A DNA stretch of 64,000 nucleotides from Streptomyces sp. SID8374 (GCF_009865135.1 NZ_WWGH01000001.1:496001-560000), one strand, 5' to 3'; numbered from the stretch's first letter, positions 26,674 through 35,259 are shown. The notes: a model not told the origin generated them from the sequence alone. Numbers and translations are program-made.

Positions 26674-27552
26674 ATGGACAACTTCGCCCAGCGGCCCCCT
26701 CGCCCCGTCAGGAGAACCACCGCCTTGTCCCACCCCACTCCGCACGCCGGCCACCCCGACCTGCGGGCCGACTGCGGGAACTGCTTCGGCCTGTGCTGCG
26801 TGGCGCTGCCCTTCGCCCGCTCGGCGGACTTCGCCGCGGACAAGGCCGCCGGGACCCCGTGCTCCAACCTCCAGGAGGACTTCGGCTGCGGGATCCACGA
26901 GCGGCTGCGCGACAGCGGCTACCAGGGCTGCACGGTCTTCGACTGCTTCGGGGCGGGCCAGAAGGTCTCCCAGGTCACCTTCGGGGGCCGCAGCTGGCGC
27001 GACGAGCCGGACTCGGCCCGCACGATGTACGAGATCTTCCCCGTGGTGCGGCAGCTGCACGAGCTGCTGCGGTACACCGCCGAGGCCCTGGGCCTGCCGG
27101 CGGCCGAGGCGGCCCACGGTGAGCTGCGCCGCGCCTACGACAGGGTCGACGCACTGACCCGGGACACCGCCGAAGCCCTCCTCGCCGTCGACGTACCGGC
27201 CCTCCGCGCCGAGGTGAACACCCATCTCCAGCGCGCCGGCGAGCTGGCCCGCGCCGCCGTCCCGGGCAGGAAGAAGAACCACCGGGGCGCCGACCTCTTC
27301 GGCGCCCGGCTGCGGGGCGCGAAGCTGCGCGGGGCCACCCTGCGCGGCGCCTGCCTGATCGCCGCCGACCTCTCCGGCGCCGACCTCCGCGACGCCGACA
27401 TGATCGGCGCGGACCTGCGTGACGCGAACCTGTCCGGCGCCGATCTGACCGGCGCCCTCTTCCTCACCCAGCCGCAGCTCAACGCGGCCCGGGGCGACGC
27501 GGCGACCAGGATCCCGGCCGCTCTGCGGCGGCCGGGACACTGGGGCTCCTGA
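26674..27552 (+). CDS. Cys-rich domain plus pentapeptide-repeat protein
   Basis: A 292-residue protein with two parts. The N-terminal part has eight Cys at 34, 37, 41, 42, 63, 72, 86 and 91 (pattern CGNCFGLCC...C...GCG...GC...DC), resembling YkgJ-type metal or Fe-S binding domains. The C-terminal part (about 204-265) has about a dozen A(D/N)LxG pentapeptides forming a right-handed beta-helix. ATG 26674 follows GGAGGG; a TTG at 26725 is an alternative. The two parts are joined by a helical linker. Function unknown. Divergent from the PadR gene and possibly under the same operator. Confidence 0.75.
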   Translation: MDNFAQRPPRPVRRTTALSHPTPHAGHPDLRADCGNCFGLCCVALPFARSADFAADKAAGTPCSNLQEDFGCGIHERLRDSGYQGCTVFDCFGAGQKVSQVTFGGRSWRDEPDSARTMYEIFPVVRQLHELLRYTAEALGLPAAEAAHGELRRAYDRVDALTRDTAEALLAVDVPALRAEVNTHLQRAGELARAAVPGRKKNHRGADLFGARLRGAKLRGATLRGACLIAADLSGADLRDADMIGADLRDANLSGADLTGALFLTQPQLNAARGDAATRIPAALRRPGHWGS

Positions 27553-27579
27553 GCGGCGGGGCCCGCTGCGGCTTCCCTG

Positions 27580-29673
27580 TCAGGCCAGGTTCCGCGGCAC
27601 CGTCTCGTTCCAGGTGCGGGAGAAGACCCGGCGGCCGCCCTCGTAACCGTCCAGGGTCGCGTCGACGGTGAACTCGTCGGCATTGGAGGTGAGGACGGTG
27701 TTCGTCTCGACCCGTACGTCCCAGCCGGGCCGGGAGAAGGTCATCGTCCATGCCGAACGGCCGCTCAGGGAGGAGAAGTCGTCGGCCACGGAGGTGTACC
27801 GCTCGCAGGCCCGCAGCCCGACCTCGATGCCGTTCTCCTCGTACCGCTGGAGTCCCCGGTCCTTCACGATGTCGAGGGCGGAGTGGTAGTCCACCAGGCT
27901 CCTGGAGACGTTCCAGGCCTGCTCGGGCTCGGTGAGCCGGGTGACGGGGGGCGGGCGGCAGCCCTCCGGTTCGCCGAAGGACACCTGGGGCATGCCGTCC
28001 GGCTCCTCGGTGGGGCGTACCGGCAGGGTCAGGGCGGCGCCGTCCTCGTGGACGGTGAGCAGGGCCGGTTCCGGGGCCGGCCAGACCAGGGGCCAGTACG
28101 AGGTGGAGAGGGAGAGCCGGATGCGGTGGCCGGGCGGGAACGCCTGCGCGACGCCGTTCAGCGGGATGCGGGCGTGGCAGCGGCGGCCGGGCTCCAGCGG
28201 CTCGGGGTGCTCGTCGCTCTCCCGGTGGGTCAGGTTGAGGACGCCGTAGGTGACCCGGGTGGCGCGGCCGTCGGGGGCCACGTCGGAGATCCTGGCGGTG
28301 ATCTGGGCGACCGGGGCGGAGGCGGAGACCTCCAGGTCGACGGAGGGCGAGCCGAGGATCTCCACGCGCTCGGTGAGCGGTTCGGTCTCGAAGACCAGGG
28401 AGCCGCCGTCCTCCTCGCGCTGGTCGTAGGGCAGGTCGGGCGGGGCGTTGTAGGAGGCCCACTTGCCCGCGAACTGGCCGACGGAGAGCGGTGACTGCAC
28501 CGTACGCGTACGGCCGCGCGGCAGCGGTTCCTCCTCGTCCGCCGTGACGATGGTGGCGCCCCGCAGCGGGTGCACCACCTCCTTGATCTGCGGGGAGGGC
28601 CAGGAGGGTTCGGCGACCCAGCGGCCGGGGCGCTCCTCGTACGACGTGGAGGGCGGGACGCTCTCCTGCATCCAGGTGCGGAGCATCGGCCCGTCCATGA
28701 CCCCGTTGTCGATGCCCTTGAGCCAGTGGTCCCACCACTTGACGACCTCCTGGAGGTAGCCGATGGCAGGGCCGGGCTCACCGAGGTGGGGCAGCTTGTG
28801 CGACCAGGGTCCGATGAGGCCCTTGCGGGGGACGTCGACGCCTGCCAGGAGGCGCGTGACGGCGTTGGAGTAGCCGTCCGCCCAGCCGCTGGAGGCCAGG
28901 ACGGGGCACTGCAACTGCGCGTAGTCCTCGCTGAGCGAGGCGTGCTGCCAGTAGGCGTCGCGGTGCGGGTGGCGGAGCCACTCCAGGACCCAGGGCCGGG
29001 CGGCCTCCAGCCGCTCCTGCCACATGCCGCGCCACCGCTCCCCCACCACCTCGGGGTCGGGCGGGCAGGTGGCGTACGCGAACATCGTGCCGGCCTCGGC
29101 GAGGTTGTCGGAGAGCATGGCGCCGCCGAGGTAGTGCATGTCGTCCGCGTACCGGTTGTCGGTGAACGAGGCGATGACGATGGCCTTCAGGCTCGGCGGG
29201 CGGCGCGCCGCCGTCTGGAGCGCGGCGAAGGCGCCCCAGGAGATGCCCATCATGCCGGTGTTCCCGTCGCACCAGGGCTGGGCGGCGACCCAGGCCAGCA
29301 CCTCTTCGGCGTCCCGCTGCTCCTGCTCCAGGTACTCGTCCAGCAGGACGCCCTCCGACTCCCCGGTCCCGCGCAGGTCCACCCGGACACAGGCGTAGCC
29401 GTGGCCCGCGATGTACGGGTGGTGGATGGCGTCGCGGGTGGAGGTGAGGTCGTTCTTGCGGTACGGGATGGTCTCGACGACCGCCGGGACGGGTTCCGCG
29501 TCCGAGGAGACGGGCCGCCAGATCCTGGCCGACAGCCGTACCCCGTCGGTCATGGTGATGGTGACGTGGTCCTCGGCCTCGGTCTCGTACGGGAGGTGTT
29601 CGACGAATCGCATACGGGTGGCAGGGTCCTTCCTGACGTCGGGTCCGGTGGGGGCGGGTACCCGGGACGTCAC
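27580..29673 (-). CDS. CocE/NonD-family alpha/beta hydrolase (X-Pro dipeptidyl-peptidase S15 type)
   Basis: A 697-residue hydrolase. The S15 pattern is clear: MTDGVRLSARIWRPV, PYRKND, a nucleophile block TGMMGISWGAFAALQTAARRPP with Ser in GISWG, and the C-terminal jelly-roll domain (SVDLEVSASAPVAQITARISDVAPDG...PGHRIRLSLSTSYWPLVWP). The last 110 residues form an extra domain. The GTG start overlaps the stop of the ATP-grasp gene (GTGA on the minus strand), so the two are translated together; an ATG at 29613 is a possible alternative start. Hydrolysis of an ester or peptide bond is expected; coupling to an ATP-grasp ligase suggests a shared small-molecule pathway. Confidence 0.85.
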   Translation of the reverse strand: MTSRVPAPTGPDVRKDPATRMRFVEHLPYETEAEDHVTITMTDGVRLSARIWRPVSSDAEPVPAVVETIPYRKNDLTSTRDAIHHPYIAGHGYACVRVDLRGTGESEGVLLDEYLEQEQRDAEEVLAWVAAQPWCDGNTGMMGISWGAFAALQTAARRPPSLKAIVIASFTDNRYADDMHYLGGAMLSDNLAEAGTMFAYATCPPDPEVVGERWRGMWQERLEAARPWVLEWLRHPHRDAYWQHASLSEDYAQLQCPVLASSGWADGYSNAVTRLLAGVDVPRKGLIGPWSHKLPHLGEPGPAIGYLQEVVKWWDHWLKGIDNGVMDGPMLRTWMQESVPPSTSYEERPGRWVAEPSWPSPQIKEVVHPLRGATIVTADEEEPLPRGRTRTVQSPLSVGQFAGKWASYNAPPDLPYDQREEDGGSLVFETEPLTERVEILGSPSVDLEVSASAPVAQITARISDVAPDGRATRVTYGVLNLTHRESDEHPEPLEPGRRCHARIPLNGVAQAFPPGHRIRLSLSTSYWPLVWPAPEPALLTVHEDGAALTLPVRPTEEPDGMPQVSFGEPEGCRPPPVTRLTEPEQAWNVSRSLVDYHSALDIVKDRGLQRYEENGIEVGLRACERYTSVADDFSSLSGRSAWTMTFSRPGWDVRVETNTVLTSNADEFTVDATLDGYEGGRRVFSRTWNETVPRNLA

Positions 29674-30986
29674 GAAGAATTCCGGCCGCGCCCGCCCGGT
29701 TCGGTCTCGTCGAAGCTCAGGCCGAGGGCGGCGACACAGGCGTCGAACTTGCGGCGCAGGTCGTCCTCGTCGTCCCCGCCGGTGAAGATGTGGGCGAGTT
29801 CGTAGCTGTAGCTGTCCTGGCCCCGGACGGTGGAGAGCTTCTGGCCCTCGTCGGGGACCATGTCGATGTATACGCCCGGGATGTCCCGCTCGATGGCGGC
29901 GATCTCCTCGGCGGTCGGCACCTGGTGGACGCGCCCCTCACCGAACCAGCGGTAGTACCACTTGGCGGCCACCTTGTAGCGGCCGCCGCCCGCCGGGAGG
30001 GCCGGGTCGCCGCCGAGGGCGAGGCGGAACATGCGGTGGTGGTTGGGCACACCGTCGACGAAGTGGAACATCTCCGCGTGCGACTGGGAGTGCCGGGGGT
30101 TGATCTCCAGCAGGCTGATGTCGCCGGTCTTCGGGTCGTAGAAGTATTCGATGCTGAACGTGGCATTGTCCATGCCGATCTGGCGCATGGTGCGTTCGCT
30201 GACCTCGTGCAGCTGCTGGATGACCGGGGCCGGGAGGGTGCTCGGGTACTGGTGGCGCAGGAAGGAGGAGGAGTCGGGGTAGTTGATCGAGTCGAGGACG
30301 CCGTAGACGGTGACCTCGCCCTTGTGCGCGTATCCCTCGACGGCGACCTGGATGCCGGTCATCGTCTCCTCGGCGAGACAGACCTGTCCTCCCACGCCCG
30401 CCATCTCCGGCGGGAGTTCCAGACGGTCGAGTATCGCCTCGAAGGGCTTTCCGACCCGGGCTATGCCCCCGCGTATCTCGGCGACCGCCGTCCGGAATTC
30501 GTCCATGTCCGAGACGCCGAAGGCCAGCTCGGAGGAGTAGGCCAGGGCGGGCTTCAGCCACATGGGGAAGCTCATCCCCTCCGGCGGCCGCGGATCGTCG
30601 CTCTCCAGGTCCACGATGCCGAAGCGGGGATGTTCGTCGATGACCTTCTGCTGTTCCAGCCGGCTCCAGTATTTGTGCTCGCACTTGACGACGGATTCGA
30701 GGCTGGTGCTGGTCGTCCCGTATTCCTTGCTCAGGAGGGGTACGAGGGTGCTCACCGGAAAGTCCCAGTAGCCGACGATCGCGTCGATACTTCCTTCGTG
30801 CGCGTCCAGCACGGCGCGCGCGCTGGTCAGCAGTTCGTCGACGGTGGTGGCGTCCTCCTGCAACTCCTTGACGCTGAGGAGCGGGTGGAGGCGTAGTCCG
30901 TCGGCGTCCGGAACGGCTTCGAGGGTGCGCAGATTGGCCTCGTCCATTCCGATGATGAAAACGTTCTTGCGCTGATCCCGGGACAC
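29670..30986 (-). CDS. ATP-grasp domain ligase-like protein
   Basis: A 438-residue protein. GTG 30986 is chosen: AGAGGA lies seven bases upstream and the frame then starts with an FIIGMDEANL Rossmann-like strand; the longer frame has an Arg/Pro-rich lead without support. ATP-grasp features are visible: MWLKPALAYSSELAFGV for the phosphate loop, an 'EETMTGIQVAVEGYAHKGEVTVYGVLDS' block, and the metal-binding end SIEYFYDPKTGDISLLEINPRHSQSH (E-x-N). Such enzymes join carboxylates to amines with ATP. Substrate unknown. Coupled to the CocE-type hydrolase downstream and divergent from a flavodoxin-like gene. Confidence 0.85.
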   Translation of the reverse strand: MSRDQRKNVFIIGMDEANLRTLEAVPDADGLRLHPLLSVKELQEDATTVDELLTSARAVLDAHEGSIDAIVGYWDFPVSTLVPLLSKEYGTTSTSLESVVKCEHKYWSRLEQQKVIDEHPRFGIVDLESDDPRPPEGMSFPMWLKPALAYSSELAFGVSDMDEFRTAVAEIRGGIARVGKPFEAILDRLELPPEMAGVGGQVCLAEETMTGIQVAVEGYAHKGEVTVYGVLDSINYPDSSSFLRHQYPSTLPAPVIQQLHEVSERTMRQIGMDNATFSIEYFYDPKTGDISLLEINPRHSQSHAEMFHFVDGVPNHHRMFRLALGGDPALPAGGGRYKVAAKWYYRWFGEGRVHQVPTAEEIAAIERDIPGVYIDMVPDEGQKLSTVRGQDSYSYELAHIFTGGDDEDDLRRKFDACVAALGLSFDETEPGGRGRNSS

Positions 30987-31202
30987 AGGGATTCCTCTCG
31001 TAGGGCGGCGGGGTTCTGCGCCGTCTACCCCTGTGCGGGGGTTCAAACGGGGGCGGCGGACGGCAGGGAATTCCGGGCCACTTCCGTTCGGGGCATTCCG
31101 CGACGCCCGTGCGTACCGGACCGCTCGACGGGGCACCAGTGTCGCCGTGCCCACCGCGCGGCGCCCCTCCCCCGCCCGTCAGCCCGAAGGAGACACCCCG
31201 TC

Positions 31203-31802
31203 ATGCGCGCACTCGCCCTGGTCTGTACGTTGAACGCCTCGCCCGCCCGCTCCAGCAGCCAGCACCTGGCCGAACAGGTCATGGCCGAGTTCGAGGGCCA
31301 TGGTGTGCGCGGCGAGATCGTCCGGGTCGCCGACCACGACGTCCGGCCCGGGATCGGCGTGGACCTGGGCGACGGCGACGCCTGGCCGGCGATCCGGGAG
31401 AAGGTGCTGGCCGCCGACATCCTCCTGATCGCCACACCCATCTGGCTCGGCCACCCCTCCAGCGTCTGCCAGCGCGTCCTGGAACGGCTCAACGCCGAGT
31501 CGTCCGAGACCGACGACGAGGGACGCCCGCTCGTCTACGGCAAGGTCGGCGCCGTGGCCGTCGTGGGCAACGAGGACGGCGCGCACAAGGTGAGCGCCGA
31601 CGTCTTCCAGGGGCTGAACGACGTGGGCTTCTCGCTGGCGGGCCAGGCGGTCACGTACTGGGTCGGCGAGGCCATGCAGGGCACCGACTACCAGGACCTG
31701 GACGGGACGCCCGATGCCGTCGCCTCGACGACGAAGGCGCTCGCCGCCAACGCCGTACACCTGGCCCGGCTGCTCGCCGACGCCCCCTATCCGGCGTCCT
31801 GA
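31203..31802 (+). CDS. Flavodoxin-fold NAD(P)H-dependent reductase (WrbA/FMN-reductase type)
   Basis: A 199-residue flavoprotein. The FMN phosphate loop is near the start (CTLNASPARSSSQHLAEQVM); the middle strand ADILLIATPIWLGHPSSVCQRVLERL and the later VGNEDGAHKVSADVFQGLNDVGFSL are typical of NADPH-dependent FMN reductases. ATG 31203 lies behind AAGGAG. The 216-base space to the divergent ATP-grasp gene should hold both promoters; no clear box was recognised there. A hairpin follows the gene. Confidence 0.85.
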   Translation: MRALALVCTLNASPARSSSQHLAEQVMAEFEGHGVRGEIVRVADHDVRPGIGVDLGDGDAWPAIREKVLAADILLIATPIWLGHPSSVCQRVLERLNAESSETDDEGRPLVYGKVGAVAVVGNEDGAHKVSADVFQGLNDVGFSLAGQAVTYWVGEAMQGTDYQDLDGTPDAVASTTKALAANAVHLARLLADAPYPAS

Positions 31803-31805
31803 TCC

Positions 31806-31831
31806 GACGTGCCGCCGCCCGACGGCACGTC
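31806..31831. terminator. Hairpin between convergent genes
   Basis: GACGTGCCG (31806-31814) pairs with CGGCACGTC (31823-31831) around an 8-base loop, between the flavodoxin-like stop and the stop of the convergent GAF-ANTAR gene. Likely a bidirectional terminator. Confidence 0.6.
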
Positions 31832-32564
31832 ACCCTCGGGGCTGGATGCGCGCCTCGGGGGGAGTCTCGCCCGTGATGCTGGCGATCAGCTCGGCGCAGA
31901 GCACCCGGAGCTTGACGTTGCGGTGCTGGGATGCCGTACGCAGGACCTCGAAGGCCTTCTCCGGGGTGCAGCGCTGCTGGCCGACGACCACGCCGATCGC
32001 CTGGTCGATGACCGTACGGGACTGGAGCGCGGCCTCCAGATCGGCGGCGAACTCCTCGGTGTCGGCGATGCGCTGGGCCAGGGCGATGGCTCCGGTGGCC
32101 TGTGCGGTGAGCAGCCGCAGGGCCGTCAGGTCGGCGTCGTCGAAGGCGTTGGGGAGCGGCGCGTACAGGTTGAGGGCTCCGGCGGTGTGGCTGTGCGGGG
32201 CGATGGGCAGCGAGAGCGAGGACCGGGCGCCGCAGACCGCGGCGTAGGCGGGGTAGTCGGCCCAGCGGCTCTCCCGGAGCGTGTCGGGCACGCTGACCTC
32301 CAGGCCGGTGCGCATCGCCTGGAGGCACGGGCCGTCGTCCTGCCCGTACTGGGCCTCGTCCAGCTTCGTGGCGGAGGCTCCCGCGCTGGAGACGGTGACC
32401 GGGCGCCCCTGCCTCTCCAGGGTGATGCCGCATCCGTCGGCCGCTTCCACCAGGGCCAGGGCGCTGCGGGCGAGTGCGTGGAGGAACTCGTCCAGCGATT
32501 TCGTCTCCAGGAGCAGCGCGGTCGTGTCCGGCGCCTCGGCCACGGGCCTGTCAGTCATGATCAT
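31830..32564 (-). CDS. GAF and ANTAR domain protein (RNA-binding antiterminator type), copy 1
   Basis: A 244-residue protein. A GAF domain covers about 15-170 (DGCGITLERQGRPVTVSSAG...YGQDDGPCLQAM...SSLSLPIAPHSHTAGALNLYAP), and the ANTAR domain follows at about 178-235 (LQSRTVIDQAIGVVVGQQRCTPEKAFEVLRTASQHRNVKLRVLCAELI). ANTAR domains bind paired hairpins in leader RNAs and prevent termination. Two in-frame ATGs, 32564 and 32558, are possible starts. It is a close paralogue of 33919-34650, with which it encloses a STAS gene. Copy A of the repeated 17-nt element lies 484 bases upstream. Confidence 0.92.
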   Translation of the reverse strand: MIMTDRPVAEAPDTTALLLETKSLDEFLHALARSALALVEAADGCGITLERQGRPVTVSSAGASATKLDEAQYGQDDGPCLQAMRTGLEVSVPDTLRESRWADYPAYAAVCGARSSLSLPIAPHSHTAGALNLYAPLPNAFDDADLTALRLLTAQATGAIALAQRIADTEEFAADLEAALQSRTVIDQAIGVVVGQQRCTPEKAFEVLRTASQHRNVKLRVLCAELIASITGETPPEARIQPRG

Positions 32565-33175
32565 CTCGTTCTGGGCGGTGACCCGCCTCCCGAAAGGGCG
32601 GGGCAGAGCTGGCGCGGCGCAGTCCGGGGCCGCTGGGACAGGGCAACCTCCACCGACGCACCGGTGCCTGGGACAGGCTCCGGGCGTGCGGCGGGGGTTT
32701 CAGACGTGGGTGAGCGAGGGCCGTGCGAGGGCGGGCGCGCCACCGGCGGTCGTCACAGGACTGCTGATGGTTCTGCGGGGAAGGGGCCGGCCCGGCGTCG
32801 TGCGACGGGCACGGGACACGTCGGCGGACGGGCCCGTCGTCACGAGGGCGGGCGTCGGCCGGTCTCTGCGGAAGGTGTGGAGCTCTCTGTGAGGAGCGCG
32901 CCGCCCCGTCACGGACGGGCGACTTCGGGCGGCCGGAGCGGGCGTACGCACCGGGCCGGAAGCACCGATGGCGGGGGCCGCCGCGACAGCACGACGCGGG
33001 AGAGAGCGGTTCACAGAAACTCCAAGGAGGCAGGAAGAAATCTCAAGGGCCGCTTCCTGACCTCCAGCCCTTCATTATGCCCTCTCGGCCGCCACGGTCG
33101 GCCCGGCGTCGGTAAGCACCGGCCGACGCGGCCGGAAAGTGCCGCCGTGCGCCCGGGGCCTGACGCCCCGTGCCG
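32565..33175. other. 611-base intergenic region between copy-1 ANTAR and STAS genes
   Basis: No supported gene. The open frames here have Arg/Pro-rich translations without codon or motif support. The only distinct content is copy A of the 17-nt element (33048-33064) with an AT-rich ATAAT stretch beside it, which stands out in this GC-rich DNA and may mark a minus-strand promoter with a long leader. Confidence 0.5.
33048..33064 (-). repeat. Repeated 17-nt element, copy A (GAGGTCAGGAAGCGGCC on the minus strand)
   Basis: One of three exact copies found in the window, all on the minus strand. On that strand the 18 bases before it read GGGCATAATGAAGGGCTG, which align with those before copy B (GGGCA, then alternating matches and a TA-rich core). 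It is 484 bases upstream of the copy-1 GAF-ANTAR start. Confidence 0.75.
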
Positions 33176-33664
33176 TCATCGCCTCCGGGGGAAGCGCGGC
33201 AGGGACGTGTCGGCGTACGGTCCGACCGCGCGGGACGGGGGCGGGGGCGGGTCCGAGGGGGTGATCCGCTGCTCCAGCCGCTGCCGCAGTCTCCCCTTGC
33301 GGGGTGCGTCGGCGCCCGGGCGGCATCCCCGGCTGCGGAGCTCGGCGCCCTGGAGGCTGTACGCCACGCGCAGGACCCGGTTGAGCGCCGCGGCGCTCAG
33401 GACCTCGCGCGCCGTCTCGTGCCTGGCGACCACCGCGATCGACACGCCGCGCTGTTCGGCCTCGCCGCGCACGCGCAGCAGCACGCCGAGGGCACGCGGG
33501 GTGAGCAGGGGGGTGAGGACGTCGACGATGAGCGTGTTCGGGCCGCAGCAGGGCAGCAGGGTCAGAAGCTCCTGTTCGATCGCCGGTTCGTTGTCGAGGT
33601 CGACGACCTCCCACAACTCGACGACCAGGTGGGATTCGTCCAGGCGGTAGCTGAGCAAAGACAT
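33176..33664 (-). CDS. STAS-domain protein without the usual phosphorylatable serine
   Basis: A 162-residue protein. The N-terminal 110 residues have the SpoIIAA-like STAS fold (HLVVELWEVVDLDNEPAIEQELLTLL, NTLIVDVLTPLLTPRALGVLLRVRGEAEQRGVSIAVVA). The segment that is normally DSSGLG, with the regulatory Ser, reads TPRALG, so phosphorylation by an RsbW-type kinase at that site is not possible. The C-terminal 50 residues are a basic/Pro-rich tail. ATG 33664 has GGAG upstream. Copy C of the 17-nt element lies 33 bases before the start. Probably part of the sigma-factor control network; partner unknown. Confidence 0.8.
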   Translation of the reverse strand: MSLLSYRLDESHLVVELWEVVDLDNEPAIEQELLTLLPCCGPNTLIVDVLTPLLTPRALGVLLRVRGEAEQRGVSIAVVARHETAREVLSAAALNRVLRVAYSLQGAELRSRGCRPGADAPRKGRLRQRLEQRITPSDPPPPPSRAVGPYADTSLPRFPRRR

Positions 33665-33696
33665 CGTGATACTCCGTGGAGGCAGGCCGACGGGCA

Positions 33697-33713
33697 GGCC
33701 GCTTCCTGACCTC
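33697..33713 (-). repeat. Repeated 17-nt element, copy C
   Basis: Exact copy of GAGGTCAGGAAGCGGCC on the minus strand, 33 bases upstream of the STAS gene, hence in its 5' leader or promoter. The bases before this copy are GC-rich and do not show the TA-rich core seen at copies A and B, although a GGGCA occurs 16 bases upstream. Confidence 0.75.
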
Positions 33714-33918
33714 TGGTCTGCGCCTGCCCGCCGCCTCCGCCTTCGACACCCCTCGATCCGGGTTTCTTCGTCGGTTTCCTCGCCGGGCTTCTTCACCCGG
33801 CGTGGTCCTCGGGTTCTCCGTGCGGGGCGGCCCGGGTCCGTCCCCGGTGGGGCCGCGACGCGGCTTCCCGTATCGTGCCATGCTGGCTGCAAGGGCTCCG
33901 GCCCGGAAGGGAGCGACC

Positions 33919-34650
33919 ATGACCGACGCCCTCACGCCCGGGACGCCTGACCTCGTCTCCCTCCTCCTGGACAGCGACACGCTGGACGAGTTCCTCCAGG
34001 CGCTGGCCGAGAACGCGCTCGTGAAGGCCCCGGGCGCCGACGGCTGCGGCATCACGCTGGAGCGGCAGAACCGGCCCCTGACCGTGGTCAGCGCGGGGAT
34101 CAGCGCGCCGCCGCTGGACGAGGCGCAGTACGGGCAGGACGACGGACCCTGTCTCGAAGCCCTGCGCGAGGGGCACGAGGTCAGCGTCGGCGACATGCAG
34201 GTGGAGAACCGCTGGAACGGCTATCCGGCCTTCGCCGTCGCCGCCGGGACCAGGTCGTCGCTCTCGCTTCCGATCGCCGCCCACTCCCACACCGCTGGCG
34301 CACTGAATCTGTACTCGCCCAAGGTGAACGGCTTCGAGGAGGCCGATCTCGGCGGTCTGCGCGACCTGGCCGCCCAGGCGACGGGGGCGATCGCCCTGGC
34401 CCAACGGCTCTCCGACACCCAGACCTTCACCGCCGACCTCCAGGCGGCTCTCCAGTCGCGCACGGTGATCGACCAAGCGGCCGGGATCGTCATGAACCAG
34501 CGGCGCTGCACCCCCGAGGAGGCGCTCCAGACGCTGCGCAGCGCCTCGCAGCACCGCAACATCAAGCTCCGCGACCTCTGCGCGCAGCTCGTCGGATCCA
34601 TCTCGGGGGGCGTGCCGCCGGGCGGCCCCCGGCTGCGCCCCCGACCCTGA
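33919..34650 (+). CDS. GAF and ANTAR domain protein, copy 2
   Basis: A 243-residue paralogue of 31830-32564 with the same order: GAF (about 15-170; DGCGITLERQNRPLTVVSAG, YGQDDGPCLEAL, SSLSLPIAAHSHTAGALNLYSP) and ANTAR (LQSRTVIDQAAGIVMNQRRCTPEEALQTLRSASQHRNIKLRDLCAQL). ATG 33919 is preceded by GGAAGGGAG. It is divergent from the STAS gene, so the pair looks like a local duplication with inversion around the STAS gene. Expected to act on leader RNAs by antitermination; targets not identified. Confidence 0.92.
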   Translation: MTDALTPGTPDLVSLLLDSDTLDEFLQALAENALVKAPGADGCGITLERQNRPLTVVSAGISAPPLDEAQYGQDDGPCLEALREGHEVSVGDMQVENRWNGYPAFAVAAGTRSSLSLPIAAHSHTAGALNLYSPKVNGFEEADLGGLRDLAAQATGAIALAQRLSDTQTFTADLQAALQSRTVIDQAAGIVMNQRRCTPEEALQTLRSASQHRNIKLRDLCAQLVGSISGGVPPGGPRLRPRP

Positions 34651-34717
34651 TCCCCGGGCGGATCCGGATCCGCGGGCGGGGACGTCCTCGGAGATCCTCA
34701 GGGACCTTCGGTGACCC

Positions 34718-34957
34718 TCAGGCGGGGACCGAGGTGGTGCCGGCCGGGGTGTTCCGTCCCGGGGCGTGGCGTCTCAGCTGCTCACGGGCGGCGGCGAGCG
34801 CGGCGGCGATCTCACGGGTCCCGGTGGAGACGCAGAGCGTGTAGCTCACGTCCTCCAGCCTGCGGGCCACCCCGTCGCCGCCCTGGCCGCGCTGTGCGCG
34901 GAGTTCTTCGTAGCGGCGCAGAAGTTCCTCGAGTACCGCGGGGTGTGCCATCAGCAT
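34718..34957 (-). CDS. DUF5133 small protein
   Basis: A 79-residue protein (MLMAHPAVLEELLRRYEELRAQ...RRLEDVSYTLCVSTGTREIAAALAAAREQLRRH) matching the DUF5133 pattern of Streptomyces: two helices with a Ser/Thr-rich turn and a variable tail. Function unknown. The first of two ATGs, at 34957 and 34951, follows AGAAAGG. Copy B of the 17-nt element is 213 bases upstream on the same strand. Confidence 0.8.
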   Translation of the reverse strand: MLMAHPAVLEELLRRYEELRAQRGQGGDGVARRLEDVSYTLCVSTGTREIAAALAAAREQLRRHAPGRNTPAGTTSVPA

Positions 34958-35169
34958 CGCGCTCTGCCTTTCTCTCACTGCACAAGGGCACCCGCGGGGG
35001 TCGGACGGGCGCGGAAAGCATTCCTGGGACGAGCAGCGGACATACGACGGCACGCCGTCAGCGGCGCGTCGCGCATGCCCGGGGTAATGCCGAATACAGA
35101 AGGGAGAGGTATCGCGGGTGACCCGGTGACAGCACGGCTCACTTGGAGGAATGCGGACGGACGAGAGCC

Positions 35170-35186
35170 GGCCGCTTCCTGACCTC
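35170..35186 (-). repeat. Repeated 17-nt element, copy B, with a TA-rich core upstream
   Basis: Exact copy of GAGGTCAGGAAGCGGCC on the minus strand. The 18 bases before it read GGGCACAGTTATAGGGCA, alignable without gaps to the bases before copy A. TTATAG is a plausible -10 box placed so that transcription would start at or near the 17-nt motif. DUF5133 is the next gene downstream on this strand. Confidence 0.75.
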
Positions 35187-35259
35187 TGCCCTATAACTGT
35201 GCCCAGCCGAACGCGATTCATGCAAGCGTAAGGGCTTTGCCGACCGCCTTCGCCGACCG

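Noticed and set aside
32700..33014. Minus-strand open frame in the gap before the GAF-ANTAR gene
   Set aside because: Low-complexity Arg/Pro/Thr translation and no ribosome-binding site.
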